Origin: Marvania coccoides
Taxonomy: Eukaryota > Chlorophyta > Trebouxiophyceae > Chlorellales > Chlorellaceae
Assembly (NCBI GenBank): GCA_963854735.1
Contig: OY978102.1
Span: 310,001 to 374,000 of the forward strand
Reading direction: 5' to 3'
DNA length: 64,000 nucleotides
How positions within the stretch are numbered: the stretch's first letter is position 1; every line of letters starts with the position of its first letter. Below are positions 32,798-43,724 of the stretch, piece by piece. The notes beneath the pieces are model-generated. The model saw only the letters and a program-made list of their open reading frames with translations. It ran no database searches and was not told where the DNA came from. The translations under genes were made by a program, and so were the position numbers.

Positions 32798-33736
32798 ATA
32801 AAATACAAAAAAATATCCTCGGTGCTTGGCGGGCATATGAAAGGAAAAAAAATGGAGCCGAGCAAAGCAACATGTATCTTTTTATAATCTGGCGTGCGCT
32901 CCTAGCATTTTTCTGTACTATTTACTTCTCTCTTGTTTCCTTTTTAGAGTCTCTCCGTCTCTTCAACCATCATGGGGACTAATGAACAAAAAAATTTACC
33001 TGCTTGGTTTTTTTCTTTCTTTATCTCTCTCTATATTCTTCCTCTGTATTTCTTCACAGTTGTTTTCAATCCAGAATGTACGTATCTTTCTTTTACAGTT
33101 TTTTTTTTTTTTTTTTCCCACTCTCTGCCGTCCGTTTCTTTTTCCTTCATGCTTCTCCATGATTTGTCCGCACCTTGATGGTCAACCCGCATTGTTCAAT
33201 CGAATTGAACAGGAGGCCCTCAAAAATACGTCAGCTTCACTACCTGTATATTGCAACGAGATTTCAACCACAGCTTTATCGCAGTGTCTCTGCTTTTTTT
33301 GTAAAACGAATTACCCAACTTCGATTCAGACAGCAAGAGCGCGTCGAGTGCGGGAATTTTAAAGCTCGTAAGTAGCAGAGGCCCTCGAGCCCCCCCTCTC
33401 CCCCCCCGCTCCCAAGAAGGGGCAGTGAGGGGGAGCCATGAGCCAGCTGTCGAGAACTGCGTTCAAATTGGGGCCTGGGAAATTAATTCCTCTGATAGTG
33501 CGGCTTTCTGCGCTATTAAATACAGAAAAATATTTGGATCGCCGAACCTTTGATACTGTCCAGCAATGCGGACTTTCCGGAATTGAAAATGTGATTAAAA
33601 TTTGTTCAAAGATCGCCCACTCCCTCAACTTGACCCACATTGGGGCTTATTGACCACCTCTGACATCAACATTCGAAATTAAAGGCCAGTAATACCCCTA
33701 ACACTAGAAAATTTCAATACACCAGCCAGCCAAGCG
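32798..33736. other. intergenic between the Tubby-like and MFS genes
   Basis: About 940 bp, AT-rich, with a T-run near 33102. The dispersed 31-bp element (copy 2) starts 15 bp after the Tubby stop. A 71-codon plus-strand frame at 33438-33653 has no recognisable domain and is not called. Holds the Tubby 3' UTR and the MFS promoter. Confidence 0.5.
32812..32842 (+). repeat. Dispersed 31-bp element, copy 2 (Tubby 3' UTR)
   Basis: AATATCCTCGGTGCTTGG followed by CGGGCATATGAAA. It differs from the copy at 22815 by one base. Confidence 0.8.
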
Positions 33737-35684
33737 ATGTCGCCCCCTGCTGGCCCCCTTGAAGGCAGCCCCTCCATCTTCACCATCCTTCTGGAGACCA
33801 AAGCATGGCGGCTGCTGGCGATCCTGCTCGTCTACATCACCGGGATGCTGCTCATGTAAGACGACGTGGAGGTAGAGAGTAAAAACTGATATAGCTGTAT
33901 CGTCGCCGATACAATTTTTCACAATTTTTTGCTTTCGTTTTATACACCCCGGCAGGCTTCCCGTGCTGCCAACGCTGGTCACCAACGACTTTGCTTCCCG
34001 AAAAGCCGGCCACCATGTCGACTGCGAGGTGTTCACACCCAAAGAGTCCCCTCCAGAGTGCAGGAACGCCCACTCTGACGTGGTGCTGTGGTCTACCTGG
34101 AGCGGATTCGTCCAGAACACAATATTTTCGGTGATTTTGGTAGGTTAATTGGTTTTATCAAAGAGGAAATGCGCAGAAAATAAGAATTTCCTTCCCTTGA
34201 ACTTTCCTTCCAGATTTTCTAGCAAAACCTTAGCTCAGCCTTTAGATTCTAATAAACTCGTGGTATTCTTACTCTCTCATCTGCAGACCCCTGCCCTGGG
34301 CGCATGGAGCGACGTGCACGGCCGCAAGCCCTTTCTTTTGATAGCGCAGGGACTGGCGTGCATCCCGTACTGCGTTGTACTGCTCAACATGCAATTGGGG
34401 GTCCCCCTCACGTGGCTGTACATCGTGCAAGCTGTTACCGGGTCGATCACCACCATAGCGCCCTCCCTCGCCTACATTGCCGACATCGTACCGCCTGACG
34501 CGCGTGCTGCATGCTTTGGGCTCATCATGGCGTCCTTTTCCGTCGCCATTCTGATAGGACCGCCCCTGGGAGCGACGCTGTTCGCGCCAGAGAACACTCC
34601 TATAGCCACACTGGCGGTAATTCTGCTGTGCATGGCGGCGACCCACGCGCTGCTCCCAGAGTCGCTGTCGCCTCACGCAGCGGCAGAGGCGCTGCGGCAG
34701 CGGCACGAAGGCCCGGCGCACGGCCACCAGCTGGGGCCCAGGGCAGCGGTGGCAGCCACGTGGCGGGCGATCTCCATTCTGCGGCGGAACGCGCTGTTTG
34801 TGCGGCTCACGGCGGTGTTGATGCTGGGGGCGGTGGTGTCGGAGGGGCTGCAGGACATTCTGATCCAATATTTGCAGATAAAGCTGAATTTTGTGGCGGT
34901 TGACGTGTCGAAGATGTTTATGGTGTTTGGAGGGGGGGCGCTCGTTGTGCAGGGCTTCCTCCTGCGCTCGTTGCTGCAGGTGGGTATGCAACTAAACTAT
35001 TAAAATTTCAATTTCATAACTGCAGATGACGGGGATAGGATGATATACAATCTTTTTCTTTCATTGCAGGCGATGGGCGAGCGGCGGCTGTTGGTGGTGG
35101 GGCTTCTGGCGGGCGCCCTGCAGCAGCTGGGGCTAGTCATAGTGCAGCGCAAGTGGCAGGCCATTGCAGCAGTGTCGTTAGGCTCCCTGAGTGAGTTAAC
35201 GAAACAAATTTATTTAAATAATAAATTTCGACAACCAACAAAATTTCCGCCTTCCCCCCCCCTCCCTCCCTCTCTCTCAGGCTCGGTGACTTTTCCCACC
35301 ATCTCCGCCATCAAGGCCAACGCCGCGCTGGGCCACGAGCAGGGCTCAGTCCAGGGCGCTCTATACGGCGCCAAAGCCCTCGCCTCGGGCGTAGGCCCCC
35401 TGGCGTTTGCAGCGCTGTTCGCAGCCTTCACGCGCACGGATTCGCCCCTTCCTTTCTTCCCTGGCGCGCCATTTGTGTTGGGCACGGTGCTGATGCTGGG
35501 AACTGCAGCTTTGGCCTCGGGGCTGCCCAGCGCTGAAGAAATTGCGGGCACCGCTGCTGCGAGCGAACGGGTGTACGTGGCTGCGGAGGAGGGCGACGAG
35601 TTTGTGCGGTTTGAGGGGACAGTGAGAGGGAAGGCAATGGCGGAGAAGAAGCAGCTGCTGCAGGCGTTGGACGAGACGGAATGA
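33737..35684 (+). CDS. MFS transporter, MFSD14/TetA-like
   Basis: Five exons, 33737-33855, 33956-34139, 34287-34979, 35070-35190 and 35281-35684 (506 aa), with all phases consistent. About twelve hydrophobic helices are visible. The MFS cytoplasmic loop 2-3 motif is GAWSDVHGRKPFLLI. The N-terminal half also has WSTWSGFVQNTIFSVIL and IAPSLAYIADIVPPDARA, which place it with the hippocampus-abundant-transcript/MFSD14 and tetracycline-resistance-like group found in plants and animals. The first extramembrane loop carries a hydrophilic Cys-containing segment (HHVDCEVFTPKESPPEC) likely to form a disulfide. Plant homologues are poorly studied, so the substrate is unknown. The C-terminal 60 residues are soluble and acidic. 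All introns are GT-AG. Confidence 0.87.
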
Positions 35685-35851
35685 AAAATACATTCATTTT
35701 GAAAGCTACCGCTAAGACACAACATTTACACGCGCTTTGGTTGTTATATGCGTCTAAAATAGACAGGTGTGTATGCAGACTATAATAATGTTGCATGATT
35801 GGTTTGTTGTGTCATTTTCCCTTCCATTTCAGGAGAAAGGTTGTCAAAGTT

Positions 35852-36934
35852 TCAGACGCTTGAAATATCGACGGTGTGAGCCAAAAGCGGTGGGTAAATC
35901 GCGTGCTTCGCCGTCACCGCGTCCTCCCAGTGCCCATACTTGAAGAATTGTCTGCAAAACCCCAGCAAAGTTTGGTCGTAAGCGTGAAAAACGCGTGCTT
36001 TGCGCAGCAGCTCCACCTGCAGCCCCGCTTGCGTTGTGGCACGGAGACAGAAATCAACGTCCTCCATAGACGCAGCTCGAAAACTGGGGTCGAACTCCAG
36101 CGCCGCTGCTATGCGTATTGGCGCAGAAAGGTTACAAGTGGGGCCATACAGCAGGCTCCCTTGCCAGGACGGTGCGGAGTCGGCATGCTGCACCAGACGT
36201 CCATTCAGCGTGCCAAACACGTCGTGGTACATCCCAATAGTGGAGTTTCTGTCAACAGCCAGCGTGATGCCGCTGTAGACCGCTGGACAGGCTTTCTGAG
36301 CAGCGGCCATGGCCTCAGTCCAGCTTTTGGTGGGCAAGCAGTCTAAATCGGTAAAGCACACAACTTGAGTCTGTGGGGACTCTTGGGTAACTACCTTCAA
36401 GCCCGAGTTGCGTGCTGCAGCGGGGCCCACGTTGTGTGGAAGCCGCCGTAGAATGATGTTTGAGCGCGTCTCCAAACTCTCCAAGACGCTGTTCCAGCAA
36501 GCGGGGTCGATTGAGACTGGGCTAACATCGTCTAAAAACACAATTAAATCAGGTTGGAGGGTCTGCGAGATCAGCGCATGCAGCAGTTTGACCATCTGGG
36601 TAGCATCGCCACTTTCCCGCATGAAAACTGGCACAACGACTGCCACGCCCGGCAAGGAAGGGCCGTCTTCAATTTTTTCACAGGCAGCTTCGGATAAGGC
36701 CAAGAAGGAAGAGGGTGAGCGAGGAGGGTCCTTAGGCGATTTGGAGGCCAGCATCCTTCCAAGAGCGTAGAAGAAAACGGCCAAGGCCTTGAGAATAGCT
36801 AAATAGAGCCACACGGTCGCCGAAATCCGGGGAGGAGCGCGGTAGCGCACAGCGTGCAGGCCCCACCAGAGACCGTAAAACAGCTGCTTGAAGATTGAGG
36901 CATTGGAAGGTGGTAGGAGATTAAAGGCGGTCAT
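35852..36934 (-). CDS. Family 2 glycosyltransferase (intronless)
   Basis: A single exon of 360 aa. A hydrophobic helix at about 42-62 (VWLYLAILKALAVFFYALG) could anchor it in the membrane. The GT-A fold starts with VAVVVPVFMRESGD and LIVFLDDVSP; the nucleotide/metal motif is TDLDCLP (Asp197, Asp199). The acceptor-side acidic motif is MEDVDFCLRA (Glu291, Asp292), and FKYGHWE near the end matches the position of processive-type motifs. HNVGPAAARNSGL is a further GT2 hallmark. Donor and acceptor sugars cannot be read from sequence. The gene lacks introns and looks clearly less GC-rich than the exons of its neighbours, which could mean bacterial origin or retrocopying. The start at 36934 is the only ATG ahead of the helix. 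Next to it is another intronless gene, the SDR. Confidence 0.82.
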   Translation of the reverse strand: MTAFNLLPPSNASIFKQLFYGLWWGLHAVRYRAPPRISATVWLYLAILKALAVFFYALGRMLASKSPKDPPRSPSSFLALSEAACEKIEDGPSLPGVAVVVPVFMRESGDATQMVKLLHALISQTLQPDLIVFLDDVSPVSIDPACWNSVLESLETRSNIILRRLPHNVGPAAARNSGLKVVTQESPQTQVVCFTDLDCLPTKSWTEAMAAAQKACPAVYSGITLAVDRNSTIGMYHDVFGTLNGRLVQHADSAPSWQGSLLYGPTCNLSAPIRIAAALEFDPSFRAASMEDVDFCLRATTQAGLQVELLRKARVFHAYDQTLLGFCRQFFKYGHWEDAVTAKHAIYPPLLAHTVDISSV

Positions 36935-37208
36935 GGCAATGGAAAGAGTTTAATTTTGGAATAAACAATGCTCGCGGTATGAAAAGGAGAGAGAAGAGAG
37001 ACTACCCCCCCTTTCTGGTGGTGAAGAAAGTCTGCCTGAGGCAGTGCCTCTAAAACAAATGGCAATTCAGAAAACATCGAGTCTGGAGAGGGTAATCAGG
37101 TAAAAGGGAGAATTAAAAGACGCTTCCTGTGTCTTTTTCATGCCTGTTCCTAAATAATTTAGTATTACAAAAAACAGAGTACAAAAGCCGGCTACATGTC
37201 CACTCCAC

Positions 37209-38273
37209 TCATCGGTCTTTCACCGCTACGTCCCCCACCTGCGTCCTCTTAGACGAAGAGAACATCGCCTTCACGTCGTACCCAGTACCGCTGCCGTCCC
37301 TCAACTGCCTTGCCCGCCCAGGCCCAATCTTCTTCAGCACCTTCATGCCAGCTGCAGCCGGGGCGTACTGCATGAGGTACCCCATCAGCAGCACCGGGTG
37401 GAACGCGATCCACGCTTCGTCCAGCTCGTAATACGCTGCGCGCGCTATGAGCTCCGCAGCCAGTTCGACAGGCACCCGTTTCTTGCTCAGCCCCGTGCTG
37501 GCCTGCTGAATCAGCCCCCGGGGACCAAACACCACCCGCGGCTGCCCCTCTGCGCCCGTCGCCAGGGGCCCAGGGCAGCACACAGTCGCCCCAACGCCTC
37601 TGTCGGCCAGCTCGGTCGTTAGCGATGAAAAGTAGCCGACTAACCCGCTTTTCGCGGCGGCGTAGACCGCTTGACCTGGGGAAGGCACCACCGCGCTCAT
37701 GCTGGCCACCACCACGTGCCTCCCCCTCCCTTGCTGCAACATCTGCGGAAGCGTGGCTCGGGCCAGCGCAATCGGGCCCAGAAGATTCAGAGCAATGAGT
37801 TTGGCGGCCACATCGTGGTCGGTCTCTTCCACGGCCGCGTGCTGACTCGCGCCAGCATTGTGCACGCAGTAATCGATCCCGGCGGCGCCAAAAGCAGCAA
37901 AAGCGGCGTCTGCGGCGCTCTCCAAGGCTTCGTAAGGCGCCGTGAGGTCCAGCGGGAGCAGTGCAACGTCGACCTCGGGCAAATGGGCCATGCAGGCGCG
38001 CTTGACGGCCTCCAATTTATCGAGGGAACGGGAGGAGAGGACCAGGCGAGCGCCGGCGGCGGCGAAATGAAGGGCCAGAGCCTCCCCCAGGCCCTGGCTG
38101 GCGCCCACGATCCACACCACTTTGCCGCGGAAGGCGTCTGCGGGGGGCCGGCGCTTGGACATCAAGGTGAGGTCGCCGTAGGCCCTTGCAAAGCTGAGCA
38201 CCTTGAAGGCAGCCCAGGCGCCCACTGCACAGGCTGCCGCGGCCCAGGGGCTGATCACAAGTGGTGGGATCAT
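37209..38273 (-). CDS. DHRS7-like short-chain dehydrogenase/reductase
   Basis: A single exon of 354 aa from the ATG at 38273. An N-terminal hydrophobic helix (WAAAACAVGAWAAFKVLSFA) suggests ER or other membrane anchoring. The Rossmann motif is GASQGLG (Gly57 to Gly63), followed by HNAG (Asn139) and the catalytic set Ser191, Tyr204 and Lys208 (SMSAVVPSPGQAVYAAAKSG). KVVWIVGASQGLGEAL plus LLPLDLT match the DHRS7 subgroup, NADP-dependent carbonyl or retinoid/steroid reductases. The C-terminus has a second hydrophobic stretch (HPVLLMGYLMQYAPAAAGM). The frame is open upstream to 38441, but that part is Ser/Lys-rich and not SDR-like, so the internal ATG was preferred; an N-terminal leader remains possible. 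A decayed copy of the 3' third lies at 49347-49680. Confidence 0.87.
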   Translation of the reverse strand: MIPPLVISPWAAAACAVGAWAAFKVLSFARAYGDLTLMSKRRPPADAFRGKVVWIVGASQGLGEALALHFAAAGARLVLSSRSLDKLEAVKRACMAHLPEVDVALLPLDLTAPYEALESAADAAFAAFGAAGIDYCVHNAGASQHAAVEETDHDVAAKLIALNLLGPIALARATLPQMLQQGRGRHVVVASMSAVVPSPGQAVYAAAKSGLVGYFSSLTTELADRGVGATVCCPGPLATGAEGQPRVVFGPRGLIQQASTGLSKKRVPVELAAELIARAAYYELDEAWIAFHPVLLMGYLMQYAPAAAGMKVLKKIGPGRARQLRDGSGTGYDVKAMFSSSKRTQVGDVAVKDR

Positions 38274-38710
38274 GGCGGCTTGGACGTCGCAAGATGAGCG
38301 ATGCCGCCTGGAGGAGGGACGGACAATTGCCGCTGGATGGAACGATTTAAAAGCGATCTTCTTTTTGAACAACGACAGTTTGTTGGTGCTTATGCGGCCC
38401 AGTCCTCCTCCAGCCGACTGGCTCAAAGGCAAGCTCAACATCTATCTAAATAAAAATACTGCATGAAGTGCTTTTTATCCAAGAACTTCTTGAAGAAGGC
38501 TGTTTCCCACGAGGGAAAAAAAAAGCTACGACCCTCGCAATTTTGAGCAACTCTTGACCGGAAACCCCTCCCAAGACGCATTTTCAGGAGCAGGACCCTT
38601 CCCATCGCGCAGGCTAAACACCACACACCCAGGATAGCAGCAGCAGCTCCCATTGGAACCCACCAGTAAACAACTGATGACTCATAAAAAATTACATGAT
38701 ATAGCCACAA

Positions 38711-40845
38711 TCAAGCCTCCATCCTCGCAGTTTCCAGCACAAAGATCCTCGTCAGACGCACCAGACTGATCTCCTGACTCAAAATCAGCGCAAACGATGA
38801 CGTTTGGCCCAGTTTTGGATCTTCGATTGCCCCCGCCACAAACCCTTCAAGCAGCCCGCTTTTCTCCGTGATTTCCTCCTCAACCTCGCCCCCTACCACC
38901 CTCGCCCCTCTCCTCCCTCCCTCAGCCCGCGCCTCCTCGTCCCCTCCGCTTTCTTCATCACTTAGCACCGCCAGCCGCAGCGTTGATGCCACAAAATCAG
39001 CCACGCCGTGCGCCTCCAGGCCCCCGCCGTCGCTGCCTGCGTCCCTCACCCACGCCCACCCCACATACTGCGTGGCTCCGGGGTGGCTTACCCCTAACTG
39101 CGCCAGCGTCATGAAAACCACACTCAGCCAGCGGGCGAAAAGAGTGGCAGAGACGTGCCGACCGCCAGGGATGTTGGCCACCTCGATCCGGAACACGCCC
39201 CCGCTCTGGGCAAACTCTGCAGTAGTAGGCGGTGGGGTATATTCAGTGGAATAATGATGAGCGTCAGCGCTGCATCTGTGCGTGAACTTCGATAAACCCA
39301 TAAATAACGAAACAAATGCGTGTGTGATCGATACAGAAGCGTGCTAGCTATGGATGTTGGCAAGAAATCAAAAGAATATAAAAAAATAGAATATTTTTAT
39401 TAAAGTTTTTTACCTTCGTCGTTCAGGGCTGAGAAAATTTCTTCGGCAGCCCATCCAGCGGTGTAGCACGCGTACGCATCGCTCACAAACGCCCTGGCGG
39501 AGCGCAGGTACCCCAGCACCGCGCCGTTGAAGGCGATGAGCAGCCGCACCGCCGCCTCCCGCACCGCTGAGGCTCGTTCTGGGCCCTCCAGGTCGGGTTT
39601 GGGGACCAGCGCGTCGGGGAGGTAGCCTGAGACAAAGCCCACGGGTGCGCCGAAGGAGGAAGGGGCCTCGGGCTCGCCCTGCCGCGCCAATTTTGTGGTG
39701 GTGGGGAGGCCGAGGTCGCGGATGACTTCCAGGGTGATGATGGCCAGCCTCGTGTTTTGCTGCAGAGAATTATTTAGGGTGTGGGGGTGAGGGGTGGGGA
39801 GTGGGAATAAAATGACGTAGATTGGTGTAAACATGATTGAAATTGGAGGTGATATGGTTGGTTTTTTGTGCAAATAAATACGGGAGATCAACTACAGATC
39901 AACTACAGAGTAATTTCATAACTTTCGAACTAATTTAGCTCTCTCACCTGGAGAATGGCGACAGTGGGGGAAGCTCCCTCAATCTCGGGGTCCTGCACAT
40001 CCCTCGTCATGCTCTGCTGCAGCTGCAGCCGATACAGGTCAAGCCCGTTCATGTACTGCTCAATGCAAGACAATACAAATGCCTGCAGCCCCTCGTGCAT
40101 GCGGTTGGACTCTTCTGCAGCAGCAACCGCGTCTCCGCCTGAACGCGCACGCCGCGCCACGCGCTCCTCCCCCCTGGGCAGCAGCGGAACGCCCACAGCT
40201 CTCAGCGTTATCAATATCACTGCGCTCCACGCCAGCAGCACGTCCTGCATCATGGGTTTCATCGGGTCGGAGGTCGTGAGGGTGGCGAACGTGACTGCCA
40301 GTTTGAGTTCGTCCAGGGAATAGCCGTTGCGGTAGAGAGCGATGAGCGTTTCCACGAAGCATTTGGCGGAGAAGAGGGAGCGGTTCTGGGAGGCGTAGAA
40401 GCAGATGAGCACGGCCTGGACGAAACGGCGCTCCTGGGCGTCATCAGCAGCCTGTAGACATTAAGGGAAGATTTGGAGGGTGGAATTTTGTATATACTAG
40501 GACGGGCGGTGTTGCAAGATTGACGGAATTGGGTACAGGGTTTCATCGCAATGAAAAAACGTCAAAAAAGCTGTGGAGCGCAAAAAAGGGTGTTCAAGAT
40601 AAATCATAAGGAGGTCAGACCTCGACTTCAGCCTGGCTGGTGGATCGGGCAATAGAGAGCCTACAACGGCGGAGGTGAGGTAGAGAGAGGCTGCCGAGGG
40701 GATGGTGGGCGAGAGTGGCTTCATTTCGGGGATGATTCGAAGATCTCGACAGTTGGGAGGACCTGATGTGCTCGCCAGGCGTGCGAGGGTGGCGCGAAGC
40801 TCGCACATTTTGCAAAGAGCTGCAAAAAAATGTGGCCCGATGCAT
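38711..40845 (-). CDS. Conserved-looking plastid-targeted protein of unknown function
   Basis: Four exons in order 40845-40621, 40451-39948, 39759-39414 and 39216-38711 (526 aa), with phases consistent. I do not recognise the family. Residues 1-75 are rich in Ser, Arg and His with almost no acidic residues (MHRATFFCSSLQNVRASRHP start; RRCRLSIARSTSQAEVE end), a convincing transit peptide. The mature part opens AADDAQERRFVQAVLIC and is mostly helical, with FYASQNRSLFSAKCFVETLI, FATLTTSDPMKPMMQDVLL and a moderately hydrophobic ILITLRAVGVPLL. Later come YVGWAWVRDAG and an acidic loop, then the end IFVLETARMEA. The donor of the first intron is GTCTGA, which is weak, so exon 1 is less sure than the rest. 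An alternative first exon in another frame (ATG near 40806) also exists. Confidence 0.6.
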
Positions 40846-41024
40846 CTCGGGGCGCTGCTGCAGGCTGCAAACCGTGTATAAATCAAATTTAAATTATGTA
40901 AACCAATAAACAACCAGTGAGCAGCCTGATCACTCTCGAACCAATAGTTGAGTGTTTGCCACCTGGCAAGCAGTTTTGTGAGCTGATCAGGCAACCATTT
41001 GCCAAAATAAATAGATTAAAAACA

Positions 41025-41712
41025 ATGGGTCCGGTGTCGACACTCAGAGCGGAGCGCCCCATCGCCGATCGTAGTTTTTCAACATTTTGCTCGCCCAATT
41101 TTCGACAACCACTAGCACGGCGCAGGCTGAATGGGGTAATAGCGGTACGTAAAGATAGCGGTGAAGATGCCGCTGCGTCCAGCGAAGCAACAAGCAGCTC
41201 ACAGCCATCCTGGTGGGCTCCTTTTGCCGCTGAGCGGCCGTTGGAGTCTCGGCCAGTGCAGACCCAACGAGGGGTTCCAGCCTTCAAAAGACCAATCCCC
41301 GACGATCCTTGTCCACACTGCAATGGCACAGGCAAAACCACCTGCGGCTCATGCAGGTAAATTTAAGCATTGCTGTTGTCGATTAGTTTTTTGTGTTGCG
41401 TGCTGCATTAAAAGAGCTACTCTTGTATGGCATTTGCAGAGGGAAAGGGCGACTAAATTACCGCAGTGCCGCCATGCTGCCGTCTGGAGCATGGCCGCAG
41501 TGGTGTCCGCAATGCAATGGAACGGGTCGGTGAGTTGAGGAAAATATGCCACTGACAAGATATAAGCAGCATGCGTTTCGGTCTTGGTCTTCTTTTTGTC
41601 GAATGATATTTTGATCTCCTTCTTATTTCGGATGTGCGTTTCTAGGTGGGTGTGCGCGCAGTGCATGGGCACAGGAGTGAAGCGGGAACCGATTGGCTTC
41701 AGGGTGGAGTGA
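41025..41712 (+). CDS. DnaJ-type (CxxCxGxG) zinc-finger protein, probably organellar
   Basis: Three exons, 41025-41356, 41440-41529 and 41646-41712 (162 aa), joined in phase 2. Residues 1-50 are rich in Arg, Ser and Ala, like a plastid or mitochondrial leader. The C-terminal half holds four Cys pairs at residues 96/99 (CPHCNGTG), 107/110 (CGSCRGKG), 133/136 (CPQCNGTG) and 144/147 (CAQCMGTG). They fold two zinc sites, as in the central domain of DnaJ and in BSD2. There is no J domain. Plant stand-alone proteins of this kind act as plastid chaperones or thiol-dependent assembly factors; BSD2 helps Rubisco assemble. Which of these this is cannot be told. It lies divergently about 180 bp from the unknown plastid-type gene, so the two may share a promoter. 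Confidence 0.83.
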
Positions 41713-41973
41713 GTGGAAACGTGGCTATGGCATCCACAGAGGGGCAGAAGTTTACGATTTCTCGGGAATTGGTGTTCCCTGGTTGCTGTATGGCATTGGC
41801 CTCCGCCTCCACCGCCGCTCTTTCCTTGGGGAGATCACAGTCTTGTAATTATATTGTTTTATTAATGCACGTTACCTTTTAATAAATATAATATGTTTAC
41901 GCCATCCTTCTGAGAGTAAGAGGAGAGCAAATAAAAACCATCGATTAAATAAAAAAACACGCAACCCCAAATC

Positions 41974-42638
41974 ATGTTGGCGAAACGAGCAGCGCTGCTG
42001 GCTCGATTGGCCAGCAACTTTTCAGCTGGAACATCAAGTGGAATCGGAGAGGAAGCGCTGCGGCGAACTATTTCATCTTCTTCAGTCATCAGCCAAGCGC
42101 TACGGGAGCCCCTGCCGCCTGTTCGACCCCCTGGAAGTGAGAAATTTCACCAATTTTCAACCATCAAACCAGCCTTTCTCGCCCCCATCCCTCTTCCTGA
42201 CATTTTTTCAATCTCCCTTCACGCCCTTTCCTTGCAGCCCTGACTGGCGCTGAGAAGCCCGAGCTCGTGGATCGTTACCTCGGCCTGGAGAACGCCCCCA
42301 GGCGGGACACCGTGAAGGAGAAGCTGCAGGCGGTGCGGGAAGAGTTTGCCCGCTTCCCCGGCGACACCGGCAGTTCTGAGGTGCAAGTGGCGGTGCTGAC
42401 CTCCAAAATTTCGGCCATGGCGGAGCACTTGAGCATGCACAAGCACGACCACAACTCGCGGCGTGGGCTGCAGGGCATGTTGAACCGCCGCCGCAGCTTG
42501 TTACAGTATCTGCGACGCACTAACTTTGACGTGTACGCTGCGCTGATCAGTAGGCTGGGGCTGAAGGACAACTATGCATCGCAGGACCGGTTCAGCGTGC
42601 GGTACAAGGCTGGGCTGAACAAATACGAGCAAGTTTGA
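41974..42638 (+). CDS. Mitochondrial small ribosomal subunit protein uS15
   Basis: Two exons, 41974-42136 and 42238-42638 (187 aa), joined in phase 1. The second exon is a full S15 domain: FPGDTGSSEVQVAVLTSKI, HLSMHKHDHNSRRGLQGML and RRRSLLQYLRRTNFDVY, the 16S-type rRNA-binding helices. The first 20 residues (MLAKRAALLARLASNFSAG) form a basic amphipathic helix typical of mitochondrial import. Plastid S15 is usually plastid-encoded in the green lineage, so mitochondrial assignment is favoured. It extends the usual bacterial length (about 89 aa) by an N-terminal region of about 85 residues and a short C-terminal tail. Confidence 0.9.
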
Positions 42639-43182
42639 TGGTTAAAGAGAAATATCGTAGTGGCGTGTTTTTGCCAAAAAAGAAATTAAATAAAACAGAG
42701 ATGCCTTGATCTCGTAGCAAAATCGGTGCAATGGGCTGCTGATTTAGCATGATGGATGGGAATGGCGCAATCGAGTTTACTTGCCCTACTTGAGGGAGCG
42801 CCGATGACTTGTTACATCATGTTTTCTTTCAAATTTTCTCGCCTAAAAGCTGCCCTCTCTTTTAATGCCATACCCACGTTCTCAAAGAGCTATTGCATTT
42901 TCATAGTTTTAGTTAGATCCCCATGCCAAGGAATTCTCCGCTGCCTTCAGACAGCAACGCCTGTAGAACTGACAGCAGCAGCTTCCTGCTTTAAATATAT
43001 AAGTTGCACCAAGGGAGTTACAGACGACCTGGGGCGTTATTCCTTACAAATTTAACTAGGCTGGAGAGAGAAATGCTGCTGCTGTTTCATATGCCGGTGG
43101 CACCAAGAAGGCTTGCAATATCTTTGAATGCATTTATTTAATAATTCAAATTTTATATTGAAAAAATCTTCAAAATTCCCAA
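42639..43182. other. intergenic between uS15 and DTD
   Basis: About 545 bp, both neighbours on the plus strand. Moderately AT-rich. A frame at 42756-43055 shows no domain. It presumably holds the uS15 3' UTR and the DTD promoter. Confidence 0.5.
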
Positions 43183-43724
43183 ATGAGGGCCGTTGTGCAG
43201 CGAGTTACGTCCGGAAGCGTCAGTGCTGGGGGCGAATTAATTTCAAAAATAGATCAAGGCCTGGTGTGCTTAATCGGGATCTGCAGCAGCGACACGCAAG
43301 CCGACGCAGAGTACATAGCCCGAAAGCTGCTTAACATGCGACTATGGCCCACAGAGAAGAAGGCGTGGGACGTCAGCGTTACTCAGCAAAACTACGAACT
43401 GCTGTGCGTGAGCCAATTCACCCTGCACGGCCGCCTCAAGGGCAACAGGCCAGACTTCAGCAAGGCCATGGGCCCCCAGAGCGCCCGGGAGTTCTACGAC
43501 GGCTTCCTGCAGACGCTGCGAAGACAGTACTCGGCGGAAAAAGTGAAGTGAGGAGTCATAAAAATCGCTGTTGTTTGGATTGAAGTTGAGCTTAAGTATT
43601 AATCTGACGTATGGTGCGCAGGGACGGCGTGTTTGGGGCTATGATGAGCGTTGAGCTGGTCAACGATGGACCCGTCACTTTTATTCTAGACTCGGCTGTG
43701 CCGGACGAGCTCGCTATCAGCTGA
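43183..43724 (+). CDS. DTD1: D-aminoacyl-tRNA deacylase
   Basis: Two exons, 43183-43547 and 43622-43724 (155 aa), joined in phase 2. Family landmarks are the start MRAVVQRVTSGSV, GLVCLIGI, KLLNMRLWP and the catalytic SQFTLHG. The second exon supplies the cross-subunit NDGPVTFILDS motif (the family's N-x-G-P-x-T). DTD removes D-amino acids, and glycine mischarged on tRNA-Ala, from tRNAs. Its chirality filter is the Gly-cisPro pair, present here. Length is close to the usual 145-155 aa. No leader, so the protein is cytosolic by default. The ATG at 43183 directly begins the family's conserved N-terminus. Confidence 0.93.

Noticed and set aside
33438..33653. 71-codon plus-strand frame between the Tubby and MFS genes
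   Set aside because: No recognisable domain, AT-rich second half, and no support from either flank.
38274..38441. Extending the DHRS7-like protein upstream to the first ATG at 38441
   Set aside because: The added 56 residues are Ser/Lys-rich and would precede a membrane anchor that normally begins the protein. Kept only as an alternative.
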